Of a stretch of 64,000 nt of DNA, positions 17,889 to 24,160 are shown piece after piece. The translations under genes were made by a program, and so were the position numbers. The DNA is taken from contig NZ_JARXYZ010000031.1 in NCBI RefSeq assembly GCF_029894125.1, positions 26,953-90,952 of the forward strand, given 5' to 3'. The stretch is from Kitasatospora sp. MAA19. Lineage in GTDB: Bacteria > Actinomycetota > Actinomycetes > Streptomycetales > Streptomycetaceae. Within the stretch, counting starts at the first letter, position 1, and each line of letters begins with the position of its first letter. The notes under the pieces were generated by a model that saw only the letters and a program-made list of their open reading frames with translations, did no database searches and was not told the DNA's origin.

Positions 17889-18299
17889 ATGATGGCCGTG
17901 GAGTTTCAGAAGCCTGGTGCCGATCGGCCGCCGTGGCACCGGGACTGGCGCTTGGCGGCCGGCGTGGTCGGCGGGGGTGTTCTGCTGATCGCGGCGTGGT
18001 CGGCGGCGTTCGGTGGCGGCAGCACGAAGGGTGTCGATCTGTCGCCGGGTGAACGGGCCGTGTCACGGGCGGACGTTGTTCCGTGGCCGTTCTCGGCGGA
18101 GTCGGGGATGCTGCGATGCCGGACACGTTCTGGCGTGACGTTCCAGCCCTCCGGCGGGGTGGAGTACGCGCTGAACGGGTCAGCCCAAACGATGGGGTAC
18201 CCGAAGGTGGACCCGATCTGGAGGTTGGACCCCGGACTTGGGAACGGGCTGAAGGTGGACATCAGCGCGGCAATCACGGCCGGACAGGCGTTGTGCTGA
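17889..18299 (+). CDS. Single-span membrane protein, plus-strand gene in prophage
   Basis: 136 residues, start at one of two adjacent ATGs (17889 or 17892) behind AAGGGG. A short polar N-terminus is followed by one membrane segment (LAAGVVGGGVLLIAAWSAAF, about 22-42). The remaining 90 residues are probably outside, with two Cys (LRCRTR and the C-terminal LC) that could form a disulfide. It is divergent from the HNH gene and opposite to the late operon, so it may be expressed in the lysogen. No family recognised; a lysogenic-conversion role is possible. Confidence 0.7.
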   Translation: MMAVEFQKPGADRPPWHRDWRLAAGVVGGGVLLIAAWSAAFGGGSTKGVDLSPGERAVSRADVVPWPFSAESGMLRCRTRSGVTFQPSGGVEYALNGSAQTMGYPKVDPIWRLDPGLGNGLKVDISAAITAGQALC

Positions 18300-18331
18300 G
18301 CTGACTTATCTGGACGTGGGCGGCCTGTGGG

Positions 18332-18451
18332 CTACGACAGCCAGGGCCCGATGGCTGCGGCCCAGATCTGGGCCATGGTGAGGTAGCCGTCCGAGGTAGC
18401 GCCGATACCCACGGCGGTGGCGGTGTTGGGGCTGTACGAGGTGTCGGTCAC
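18332..18451 (-). CDS. Very small phage protein
   Basis: 39 residues, GTG 18451 with GAGGAAA 6 bases upstream; reads MTDTSYSPNTATAVGIGATS and ends IWAAAIGPWLS. It follows the HTH gene by 17 bases. The good ribosome site is the main support. The hydrophobic end could associate with membranes. No homologue is recognised. Confidence 0.45.
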   Translation of the reverse strand: MTDTSYSPNTATAVGIGATSDGYLTMAQIWAAAIGPWLS

Positions 18452-18468
18452 TGTGGTTTCCTCGCGGG

Positions 18469-18753
18469 CTATGCGGCTGTGGCGGCCTGCCCGGGACGCC
18501 AACCTGCGCGTCGGCCGCCACGTGCGGGCCGGTCTGCGCCGTTCTGCCACGCGTGAAGCTCAGCCTTGGCGACGGTGGGCAAGTAGTAGAGCTGGGGGCC
18601 GCCGGGGATGGGCAGAGCCTCGATGAGGCCCTCGAAGGCCCACCGCTTGACGGCCGACTCGCTGACCCCGAAGGCGGCGGCGGTGCCGGCCCGGTCGGCG
18701 AGGTCGGCCGGGTTGATGCTGGCGAGCGGCGGGTTCGGGTAGAGGACGGACAC
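18469..18753 (-). CDS. Small HTH (MerR/AlpA-like) DNA-binding protein
   Basis: 94 residues, GTG 18753 behind GGAGGTGCC. The core TAAAFGVSESAVKRWAFEGL at about 24-43, followed by PGGPQLYYLPT, is the pattern of the HTH_17 / excisionase-like fold, where a wing follows the helix-turn-helix. Such proteins act as excisionases or small phage activators; distance from the integrase (20 kb) argues a little against excisionase, while position just before the late genes would suit a late regulator. A terminator-like hairpin lies 20 bases upstream of its start. Confidence 0.7.
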   Translation of the reverse strand: MSVLYPNPPLASINPADLADRAGTAAAFGVSESAVKRWAFEGLIEALPIPGGPQLYYLPTVAKAELHAWQNGADRPARGGRRAGWRPGQAATAA

Positions 18754-18771
18754 GGCACCTCCCCGGGAAGC

Positions 18772-18805
18772 AAAACGGCCCCGGGTGCGTCAACACCGGG
18801 GCCGT
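18772..18805 (-). terminator. Intrinsic terminator upstream of the HTH gene
   Basis: On the minus strand ACGGCCCCGGTG - 6-base loop - CACCCGGGGCCGT is followed by TTTT (plus 18772-18775). Stem arms are 18775-18787 and 18794-18805 with one bulged base. It would stop leftward early transcription before the HTH and late genes, unless read through. Confidence 0.7.
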
Positions 18806-18890
18806 GCGGGCCTTTCGGTACCCGCTCCGTCTCGTTGCTCGGATGCACCCTGACGCGGGGAGAGCGGGCGACGGGATCCGGAACTCTATG

Positions 18891-18927
18891 CCGAAGGCCC
18901 CGCAGCGCGTGCTGTCGGGGCCTTCGG
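18891..18927 (+). terminator. Strong GC hairpin, probable terminator
   Basis: Arms CCGAAGGCCCCG (18891-18902) and CGGGGCCTTCGG (18916-18927) are perfect 12-bp inverted repeats with a 13-base loop. The T-run after it is weak on either strand (GTTTC on plus). Together with the hairpin at 18772 it makes the 18754-19039 gap a transcription boundary; I see no gene there. Confidence 0.5.
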
Positions 18928-19039
18928 GGCGTTTCTGGGCAGGGGCTACCTGCTGCGATCGAGGTTACGACGGGAGGCGATCACTCCGCAAGCGGCATCG
19001 CCGGTCAGGCCCCGGGTAGTACCGGGGCGGGCGGTACGG

Positions 19040-19210
19040 TCAGGCGAGGCTGCGGAGCGCCTGCTGAATGCGGGCTTCGGTGGCCACGGGGTCGGTGCTT
19101 TCGGCGAGGAGCCGGTCGACGAGGCGGCCAGCCTGGTCGTGGTCGCGGGCCTGCATGGCGTCGACGATTTGGCGGGTCATCTCGACCTCGAACGCGTTGC
19201 TGTCGGTCAT
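19040..19210 (-). CDS. Small helical phage protein
   Basis: 56 residues, ATG 19210 with GAGGACG. Fully helical and charged (VEMTRQIVDAMQARDHDQAG), no Cys. Last gene before the hairpins at 18.9 kb, so probably the distal end of the early leftward transcript. Function unknown. Confidence 0.65.
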   Translation of the reverse strand: MTDSNAFEVEMTRQIVDAMQARDHDQAGRLVDRLLAESTDPVATEARIQQALRSLA

Positions 19211-19217
19211 GTCGTCC

Positions 19218-19331
19218 TCAGCTCTCGGGTTGGGGCTGCGGTGCGGGCTGGGGCCAGACGACGCTGTGGCCGCTGCCCCTCTCGACGACGATCGGTTCGG
19301 GTTGCTGGTCGGTGCCGTTGGCGTACGCCAT
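19218..19331 (-). CDS. Tiny Pro/Gln-rich phage protein
   Basis: 37 residues, ATG 19331 with AGGAGACCGCC. Reads MAYANGTDQQPEPIVVERGS and ends in PQPAPQPQPES. It lies 7 bases before the next gene. The strong ribosome site and fit in the gap support it; no function can be proposed. Confidence 0.5.
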   Translation of the reverse strand: MAYANGTDQQPEPIVVERGSGHSVVWPQPAPQPQPES

Positions 19332-19421
19332 GATGGCGGTCTCCTCTGCTCTGTGTTGGGTGGTGGAGGCCCGGGGCGGCCGGCTGTGCTGGCAGGCTGT
19401 GACGGCCGCCCCGGGGCGAGG

Positions 19422-19589
19422 TCAGGTGGTCGGCTGGAGGTCGTACAGCCGGGTGATCTCGCGGCGGGTCGCATGGATCTGGTCGACGAGACGGCGGCGC
19501 TCGTCGGCGTCGTAGGCGGCGGCGACGAACGCATGCTGGAGCTCGGTGAGCCGGGCCTCGGCGGCGGCGAGCTGCTGGTCGATGGTCAC
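19422..19589 (-). CDS. Small coiled-coil phage protein
   Basis: 55 residues, GTG 19589. One long amphipathic helix hairpin (DQQLAAAEARLTELQHAFVA, then VDQIHATRREITRLYDLQP). Probably dimeric. No enzymatic motif; member of the small accessory gene string. Confidence 0.6.
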   Translation of the reverse strand: MTIDQQLAAAEARLTELQHAFVAAAYDADERRRLVDQIHATRREITRLYDLQPTT

Positions 19590-19627
19590 TACTGGGTCCT
19601 CTCTGGGTGGCGCGTTGGAGTCGGGCC

Positions 19628-19786
19628 CTAGCGAAGGGCGCTGGGGTTGGTGTGCATCGGGTCGTCGGCGCAGTCGGACGCCCAGCACTGGTGGGTCCAG
19701 CAGGTAGTGCGGTCGTCGCCGTGCATGCCGGCGTCCTCGGCGGCGTTGTCGCGGGCGAGTGCCTCGACGAGATGCTGATCGGTCAT
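19628..19786 (-). CDS. Small Cys/His-containing phage protein
   Basis: 52 residues, ATG 19786 overlapping the stop of the 244-residue gene (ATGA), GGGAGG upstream. Middle segment TTCWTHQCWASDC holds three Cys and one His that could bind zinc. It is translationally coupled to the upstream membrane protein. Not recognised. Confidence 0.6.
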   Translation of the reverse strand: MTDQHLVEALARDNAAEDAGMHGDDRTTCWTHQCWASDCADDPMHTNPSALR

Positions 19787-20517
19787 GACGCTTCCTCCCG
19801 GTGGACGGTGGATCGTGCGGGGTTGGCGGGGTCGTCCTTGATCCAGAACCCCTCTCGGGCAGCCACTTCCGAGCGTTGTTGCTGTTGTTGTTGCTGGTCA
19901 GGGCCAGCAACAACAACCGGAAGGGGCTGGCGGTCGGGGTCGGGGAGCGGGGGTACGTCGCGGAGGTAGATGCCGGTGCTGGGGCCCCGTTCGGGGACGC
20001 GGCACGCGGTGGTGGGGATGTCCAGCTCTGCAAGGAGGGCCCGGACGGGGGTGGTGTCGGATCCTTCGCCGGTCCACGCGGAGGCGATCTGGGCGAGGTG
20101 GATCCGGTCGTCCTGGCCGGGGGTGGCGCCGGGCATCAGGCGGTGGAGGAGAGCGAGGAACTCGGTGTGCTCGTCGACCTCTTCGGCTTCGCCGGTCGCT
20201 TCGGTCGCTTCGGTCGCTTCCGGAACGTCGGTCGGATCGGGCGCCTTAATCTCCACGGGCGCCTTGTTCTCCGCGGGCGGCTTGGGGCCGCCGGCCTTCC
20301 ACGCCGACATGCACCAGATACCGGTTCCGACAGCGAGGAGGGCGGGTGCCTGGTGGGCGGAATCCAGCAGGTGGACGCCGAACCAGAACGCTCCCCCGCA
20401 CCGAATCGTGGTGGCGATGGGTCGGCCCTCGGGGACGAGGGCGACTCCGATGCGCTTGGTGACAATGCCGCTGCCCACGGCGATCCGGTCTGCGGCTCGC
20501 CGCTGGATGGTAGTCAC
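19783..20517 (-). CDS. Membrane-anchored protein with C-terminal wHTH-like region and poly-Gln tract
   Basis: 244 residues, GTG 20517 overlapping the previous stop (GTGA). The N-terminal 70 residues contain two hydrophobic stretches (around GGAFWFGVHLL and ALLAVGTGIWCMSAW). An acidic linker with PEATEATEATGEAEEV follows, then a predicted helical domain (LAQIASAWTGEG...VRALLAELDI) like a winged helix. A run of seven Gln lies near residues 219-225. The gene ends the membrane-protein cluster at 20-22.6 kb and resembles large membrane proteins of actinomycete spread (Spd) loci, although I cannot assign it. Confidence 0.6.
   Translation of the reverse strand: MTTIQRRAADRIAVGSGIVTKRIGVALVPEGRPIATTIRCGGAFWFGVHLLDSAHQAPALLAVGTGIWCMSAWKAGGPKPPAENKAPVEIKAPDPTDVPEATEATEATGEAEEVDEHTEFLALLHRLMPGATPGQDDRIHLAQIASAWTGEGSDTTPVRALLAELDIPTTACRVPERGPSTGIYLRDVPPLPDPDRQPLPVVVAGPDQQQQQQQRSEVAAREGFWIKDDPANPARSTVHREEAS
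19884..19917. repeat. 14-bp perfect inverted repeat within coding region
   Basis: Arms GTTGTTGTTGCTGG (19884-19897) and CCAGCAACAACAAC (19904-19917), loop TCAGGG. Lies in the codons for VVVAG and poly-Gln of the 244-residue membrane protein, in a locally AT-richer trinucleotide-like tract. Confidence 0.8.
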
Positions 20518-21056
20518 AGCTGGCCGCCGATGAGCTGCCCAGCCTGGTTGACGAGGGGGATGAGGACGGCGGCGGTGAGGCCGGCGGCTCCGGCGGAAAG
20601 GCCGAGGGTGGTGCCGCACCAGATGCCGGCGAACATCTGGCTCTTGACGCGCCTCTCCAGGTGCTTGCGGAGGAAGAAGACGGCGGCGACAAGGAGGAGC
20701 GTGACGATGGTGCCGAAGGCAGTCATGGCGGTGGGAGCGGCTCGGTTGACGGCTGCGGCGGCTGCTCCGGTGGTGCCGGAGACGACCTTGTCGCCGACCG
20801 AGTTGCTGATTCCGACTACCTTTGCGGCGATCTGCCCGAGGACGCCTCCGGGCATGGAAATGACGAGCATGCCGATGGTGGTGCCGACCAGGAAGCCAAG
20901 GTGGTCAAGGATGTTGAACTTGCCGCCGTGCGATCCGCCTTCGACGGTCCCGCTCTTGCCCTTCTTGGCAATGACGGCCCAGGCGGCGGGGGCGAACTGT
21001 CGGACGATCAGGAGAAGTCCGACGAAGAGGCCGCCGAGGGTGATGGTGACGTTCAC
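20514..21056 (-). CDS. Multi-pass membrane protein, Spd-like cluster
   Basis: 180 residues, GTG 21056 overlapping the upstream stop (GTGA). Four hydrophobic segments are visible: GLFVGLLLIVRQFAPAAWAV, LGFLVGTTIGMLVISMPGGV, TAFGTIVTLLLVAAVFF and GLSAGAAGLTAAVLIPLV. Small polytopic proteins like this occur in the spread gene clusters of actinomycete integrative conjugative elements and in some Streptomyces phages. All neighbours for 2 kb are also membrane proteins, coupled by overlapping start-stop codons. Confidence 0.7.
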   Translation of the reverse strand: MNVTITLGGLFVGLLLIVRQFAPAAWAVIAKKGKSGTVEGGSHGGKFNILDHLGFLVGTTIGMLVISMPGGVLGQIAAKVVGISNSVGDKVVSGTTGAAAAAVNRAAPTAMTAFGTIVTLLLVAAVFFLRKHLERRVKSQMFAGIWCGTTLGLSAGAAGLTAAVLIPLVNQAGQLIGGQL

Positions 21057-21373
21057 AGGATTCCTCCGGTGAGGAAGGCCAGCGTGGGCCGGGCGGCGGC
21101 CAGACTGCAGGCTGGCGCGACGAGGGTGGTAAAGAGGGCGGCGCGGGGGATCCAGATGCCGTGGCTGTGGCCGTTGTCGTCGCGGTAGCGCAGGGTGCGG
21201 TCGGCGATGAGGGCGGCGGTGGCGGCGATGGCGGTGGCGCCGAGGGGGCCGGTGCCGTCGCCGGTGTGGGAGATGTCGGTGAGGAGGTTGGCCCAGGCAG
21301 GGGCGGCGAGGATGCCGGCGGCGAGGGCGGTTCCGTTGTAGGCGGGCCGCAGCCGGGCGAGTTCGATGTGCAT
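21053..21373 (-). CDS. Small membrane protein, Spd-like cluster
   Basis: 106 residues from ATG 21373 (AGGGGA upstream). Membrane segments at about 14-35 (ALAAGILAAPAWANLL), 43-60 (GATAIAATAALIAD) and 76-98 (IPRAALFTTLVAPACSLAAA). Coupled to the next gene by GTGA. No family recognised with confidence. Confidence 0.7.
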   Translation of the reverse strand: MHIELARLRPAYNGTALAAGILAAPAWANLLTDISHTGDGTGPLGATAIAATAALIADRTLRYRDDNGHSHGIWIPRAALFTTLVAPACSLAAARPTLAFLTGGIL

Positions 21374-21375
21374 GG

Positions 21376-21498
21376 TCAGTTCCCCTTTCGGGGGGCGAGG
21401 CCGCCGCGGCGGAGCCACGCGGCGGTGTTGGCGTCGGCGCGGCTGGTCGGGGTGGTGTCGGCGGTCTGGCTGCCGGTGAGCTTGGACCAGAGGCCCAT
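21376..21498 (-). CDS. Tiny soluble protein in membrane cluster
   Basis: 40 residues, ATG 21498 behind GGAGGTAGCC. Reads MGLWSKLTGSQTADTTPTSR and ends LRRGGLAPRKGN, a basic tail. Its ribosome site overlaps the stop of the 47-residue membrane gene, so the two are probably coupled. Function unknown. Confidence 0.6.
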   Translation of the reverse strand: MGLWSKLTGSQTADTTPTSRADANTAAWLRRGGLAPRKGN

Positions 21499-21500
21499 GG

Positions 21501-21644
21501 CTACCTCCAGAGGATGGTGAGTGTGAGGGCGCTGAGGGCGCAGGCGCCGGTGAGGCGCAGGGTGATGCGGGCGGTGTGGTCGACGTACCGGTAGAGACCG
21601 GCGTAGGCCAACGTGGCGGGGACCGCCCAGAGCAGAGCGGACAC
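21501..21644 (-). CDS. Tiny two-span membrane protein
   Basis: 47 residues, GTG 21644 with AAGGGA eight bases upstream. Two hydrophobic segments (SALLWAVPATLAYAGLY and LTGACALSALTLTILW) separated by a charged loop. The stop TAG lies inside the next gene's Shine-Dalgarno. Fits the Spd-like cluster. Confidence 0.6.
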   Translation of the reverse strand: MSALLWAVPATLAYAGLYRYVDHTARITLRLTGACALSALTLTILWR

Positions 21645-21655
21645 GGGGCATCCCT

Positions 21656-22651
21656 TCAACCGACGCGCTGGGCCAGCCGGCGCACGGAGTCGGCCTTGAC
21701 GGTGTCGCCGTGGACGTAGCGGACGAGGGCGAGGAGCGTCTCGTCGTCGGTCACGCCCTTGCGGACAAGGTGGCGGACAGTGTCCGTGATGTTGTCCGTC
21801 GCGCGTCGGGCGTCGAGGTCGTGCAGGGTTGCTGACCTGCTGTCCGTCTGTCCGGACACGGTCCGGACAGTGTCCTCATCGGTGTCGATACGGGCGTGGA
21901 CGAGCTGCTCAACGATCTCGCTGGGCGTCGCGCCGGGCATGGTTGCGATGGCGGCGAGGATGGCACCCCGGACAACCGGGTCGATGTTGTCCGCGCTCTG
22001 TCCGCGGGGCTTGTCCGGGTCAGGTCCGTTGTCGTCCGGCTCGTCGACGACGGTGGCGTAGTGGGCGGCGATCTGGGCGCGGTCGCGGGCGAGGCGCCGG
22101 TTGATGCCGGCGAGGGCGAGCTGTCCGCCGACCTCATCCATCTCCTGCTCCACCCATGCCTGGGTGAGGGGGTCGAGGCGGCGAGCGTGCCGGGCTAGGA
22201 CGAGGGTCCACAGTCGCTTGACGCCGATGGAGATGAAGGCGCCGACGATGCCGGCGGCGAGGTGGTGGCCGGTGTAGCCCTCGACGAGGAGCGCGGCAAC
22301 GGCGATGGTCAGGCAGAGCAGGCCGGCGCTGCGGGCGGCGGCCGCCTTGGCGGGCTCGTAGCGGGCGAGCCATTCGAGGCCGAGGCAGGCAATCCACAGG
22401 GTGTCGAAGACAGCGGCGCCGCCGTAGGCGATGGGCGTGGGGGCGGCCTGGGCGAGCAGGGTGCCGATGCTGCTGGTGGACCAGGCGATGCAACCGGCGC
22501 CGACTCCGATGGCGGCGGTGGTGATGCCGCCGAGGATGATCTGGTCCCAGTCGCGGGGCGCCGCGGGGGCGGCGTAGTCCTGGGGGACGAGCCGGGTGCG
22601 GCCGTTGACGGTGTGCTCGACGTAGCGGGTGGCCTGGGCGAGGCGGGTCAT
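21656..22651 (-). CDS. SpdA/'Sec31'-like membrane protein with HTH-like C-terminus
   Basis: 331 residues, ATG 22651. Four hydrophobic segments lie in the first 150 residues (ILGGITTAAIGVGAGCIAW, IAYGGAAVFDTLWIACLGL, AGLLCLTIAVAALLVEGYTG, AAGIVGAFISIGVKRLW), with LEWLARYEPAK after the second. This arrangement resembles the proteins annotated as transfer/Sec31-like spread proteins in actinomycete integrative conjugative elements. A charged linker (DEPDDNGPDPDKPRGQSADN) leads to a helical C-terminus with MPGATPSEIVEQLVHARI and later HLVRKGVTDDETLLALVR. Role unknown; a link to DNA spread or membrane-tethered regulation is inference. Confidence 0.65.
   Translation of the reverse strand: MTRLAQATRYVEHTVNGRTRLVPQDYAAPAAPRDWDQIILGGITTAAIGVGAGCIAWSTSSIGTLLAQAAPTPIAYGGAAVFDTLWIACLGLEWLARYEPAKAAAARSAGLLCLTIAVAALLVEGYTGHHLAAGIVGAFISIGVKRLWTLVLARHARRLDPLTQAWVEQEMDEVGGQLALAGINRRLARDRAQIAAHYATVVDEPDDNGPDPDKPRGQSADNIDPVVRGAILAAIATMPGATPSEIVEQLVHARIDTDEDTVRTVSGQTDSRSATLHDLDARRATDNITDTVRHLVRKGVTDDETLLALVRYVHGDTVKADSVRRLAQRVG
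21762..22017. repeat. Cluster of TGTCCG / CGGACA hexamers
   Basis: Twelve copies (seven TGTCCG, five CGGACA) occur in 256 bases within the 3' half of the 331-residue gene, including the palindrome TGTCCGGACA at 21849-21858. The same 10-bp palindrome occurs twice in the iteron array at 30346-30355 and 30475-30484. Confidence 0.7.
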
Positions 22652-22697
22652 GGTGGTGTGCTCCTGGGAAGCGGGGCGGGGTGGTCACGGGGACGGG

Positions 22698-23168
22698 TCA
22701 GGCGGCGTGCCAGCGGGTGGCCCAGTCGGCGTGGATCGCGTCACGGTGAGCGCGGTCGGCCGCCGGACAGTCCTCCCATTTGCGGCAACGGGGGCAGTCG
22801 GCGGGCGGGTGCGCCAGGTCGGCAGCGGCCTGGATGGCCTCGGCGGCGATGCGGGCCTGAGTGCGACGCTGGTAGCGCTGCTCGGTGGTGGGAACGAGGT
22901 AGCCGTGGGCGGTGAGGAGCCGGTCCTCGGCGGCGCTGGTAAGCAGCAGGCGGCGGTCCAACTCTGCGGCGCCGTAGTGCTGCCAGGTGGGCAGCCAGGC
23001 GGTGGTGTGCTGGATGATGGTGAGGTCGGCGGCTACGTCGGGGTCCTGCTCGTACGGGGCGGTGGGGTCGATGGCGCGGCGGGCGGCCCGTACGTCGGCC
23101 GGGTCGAGCGGGGCGAGGGTGAGGAGCGTGCCGGTGACGCTCGTGGCGAGGGCGAGGGCGGGGGTCAT
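22698..23168 (-). CDS. Hypothetical phage protein with small Cys motif
   Basis: 156 residues, ATG 23168. Mainly helical; the C-terminal part has CPRCRKWEDCPAADRAH, a short CxxCx5C motif that may bind metal. WLPTWQHYGAAELDRRLLLT in the middle. It lies between the Spd-like cluster and the 133-residue gene. I do not recognise it. Confidence 0.7.
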   Translation of the reverse strand: MTPALALATSVTGTLLTLAPLDPADVRAARRAIDPTAPYEQDPDVAADLTIIQHTTAWLPTWQHYGAAELDRRLLLTSAAEDRLLTAHGYLVPTTEQRYQRRTQARIAAEAIQAAADLAHPPADCPRCRKWEDCPAADRAHRDAIHADWATRWHAA

Positions 23169-23207
23169 GCGGGTGTCCTTCGTGGTGGTCGGGGCGGCGA
23201 AGTTGGT

Positions 23208-23609
23208 CTACGCGGCCTCCGTGAACGAGGCCTGCGAGATCAGGCCGACGGTGGCCTTGTAGGTGCGCAGGCCCTCGATGAGCGCCGGGTCGGTGGGCGA
23301 GTAGACGAAGACGTGGATCCACCGGCCGGTCGTGCGGTGGCGAACCCACGCCTTCGGCGCGTCCTGGTTGTCGTGGGCGGCGCGGTAGGCCTTGGCGACG
23401 TGCCGGCCGTACCAGGAGGCCTTGCCGTCGGGGAGTTCGATGCCGAGGCGGTCGAGCATGTCGTTGGTGCGGATCAGGGTGCCCGAGCGGACGAGGCTGT
23501 TCAGCTGGTGGCCGTCGACGATCGCGTACGCCATTTCGATGGTGATGCGGGCGGCGGTGCGGATCGCGTTGGTGGTGCGGCGGATGAGCTTGCGGGCCTT
23601 GGCGGTCAT
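23208..23609 (-). CDS. Hypothetical basic protein divergent from a regulator
   Basis: 133 residues; ATG 23609 with GGGGAGC is chosen over a start at 23681. The N-terminus is strongly basic (MTAKARKLIRRTTNAIRTAA), and the middle has YGRHVAKAYRAAHDNQDAP followed by TGRWIHVFVYSPTDP. The layout faintly recalls small phage antirepressor or Bro-like proteins, but I would not assign it. It is the first gene leftward of a divergent promoter shared with the 95-residue regulator-like gene. Confidence 0.7.
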   Translation of the reverse strand: MTAKARKLIRRTTNAIRTAARITIEMAYAIVDGHQLNSLVRSGTLIRTNDMLDRLGIELPDGKASWYGRHVAKAYRAAHDNQDAPKAWVRHRTTGRWIHVFVYSPTDPALIEGLRTYKATVGLISQASFTEAA

Positions 23610-23747
23610 CTCGGTGCTCCCCTTGGGGTGGCGGCTGCTGCCTTCGTCACCCATACTTGCATCATGAAGTTGCAACGTCAAGATGCATCAAAGGGTGGCA
23701 GGTGTCGCCCCTATCAGCGACGGAACACGACATGGCATCATCGGGGC
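23610..23747. promoter_or_regulatory. Divergent promoter region with GCATCA repeats
   Basis: Locally less GC-rich gap between divergent genes. It holds three GCATCA copies (23659, 23685, 23735) and TTGCA...TGCAA symmetry around 23658-23676. On the minus strand TTGACG followed 17-18 bases later by an AGTATG-like hexamer is a possible promoter for the 133-residue gene. Confidence 0.55.
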
Positions 23748-24035
23748 ATGACCAGCACCGAGAGAGCGCAGCAGGCAGCGCGCGACCAGCTCGCCGAACT
23801 CAGTGCTGCCTACACCGAAGCCGAGGCCAAGCTCGATGTCGCCCGCGAAGCACTCAACGCCGGCATCGTCTCCGTCCTCAAGGCCCGCACTCTGGGCCCG
23901 TCCGAGGTGACCCGCCTCGTGCCCTACGAACGCCAGCACGTCGGTCGAATCGCGAAGGCCGGCGGCGTTCCACCCCTACGGGAGCGCACTGTTGTCAGCG
24001 TCAAGGCACCCGCTCCTGAACCGCCCCAGACCTGA
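23748..24035 (+). CDS. Small putative DNA-binding regulator (plus strand)
   Basis: 95 residues, ATG 23748 (GGGG 3-6 bases upstream, short spacing). Residues 1-45 form a coiled coil (AARDQLAELSAAYTEAEAKL); residues 46-85 (LKARTLGPSEVTRLVPYERQ) look like a helix-turn-helix with HVGRIAKAGG as recognition part. It stands alone on the plus strand, is divergent from the left genes, ends in a strong terminator and is surrounded by eight GCATCA motifs. A self-regulating DNA-binding protein is the best guess. Confidence 0.65.
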   Translation: MTSTERAQQAARDQLAELSAAYTEAEAKLDVAREALNAGIVSVLKARTLGPSEVTRLVPYERQHVGRIAKAGGVPPLRERTVVSVKAPAPEPPQT

Positions 24036-24036
24036 C

Positions 24037-24134
24037 GCATCACCGCGCATCAACGGCCCCGCCCGAGCATCCGGGTGGGGCCGTTGTCGTGCCGCTGACC
24101 TGCGGCGCATCAGCCACGCATCAGGAGCGCATCA
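24037..24134. repeat. Helically phased GCATCA repeats downstream of regulator
   Basis: GCATCA starts at 24037, 24047, 24107, 24118 and 24129, spaced 10, 60, 11 and 11 bases, i.e. close to whole helical turns. Three more are upstream of the gene (23659, 23685, 23735). Confidence 0.75.
24052..24085 (+). terminator. Intrinsic terminator after the 95-residue gene
   Basis: Arms AACGGCCCCGCCCG (24052-24065) and CGGGTGGGGCCGTT (24072-24085) pair with one G-T; loop AGCATC. GTTGT follows on the plus strand. The near-symmetric ends let it work for the convergent side too. Confidence 0.75.
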
Positions 24135-24160
24135 CCGGTTGGCCCGGCGATCGTTGGCAG

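Noticed and set aside
18469..18753. Firm assignment of the small HTH gene as the excisionase/RDF
   Set aside because: The fold is compatible, but it is 20 kb from the integrase and serine-integrase RDFs are very diverse; kept as a generic DNA-binding protein.
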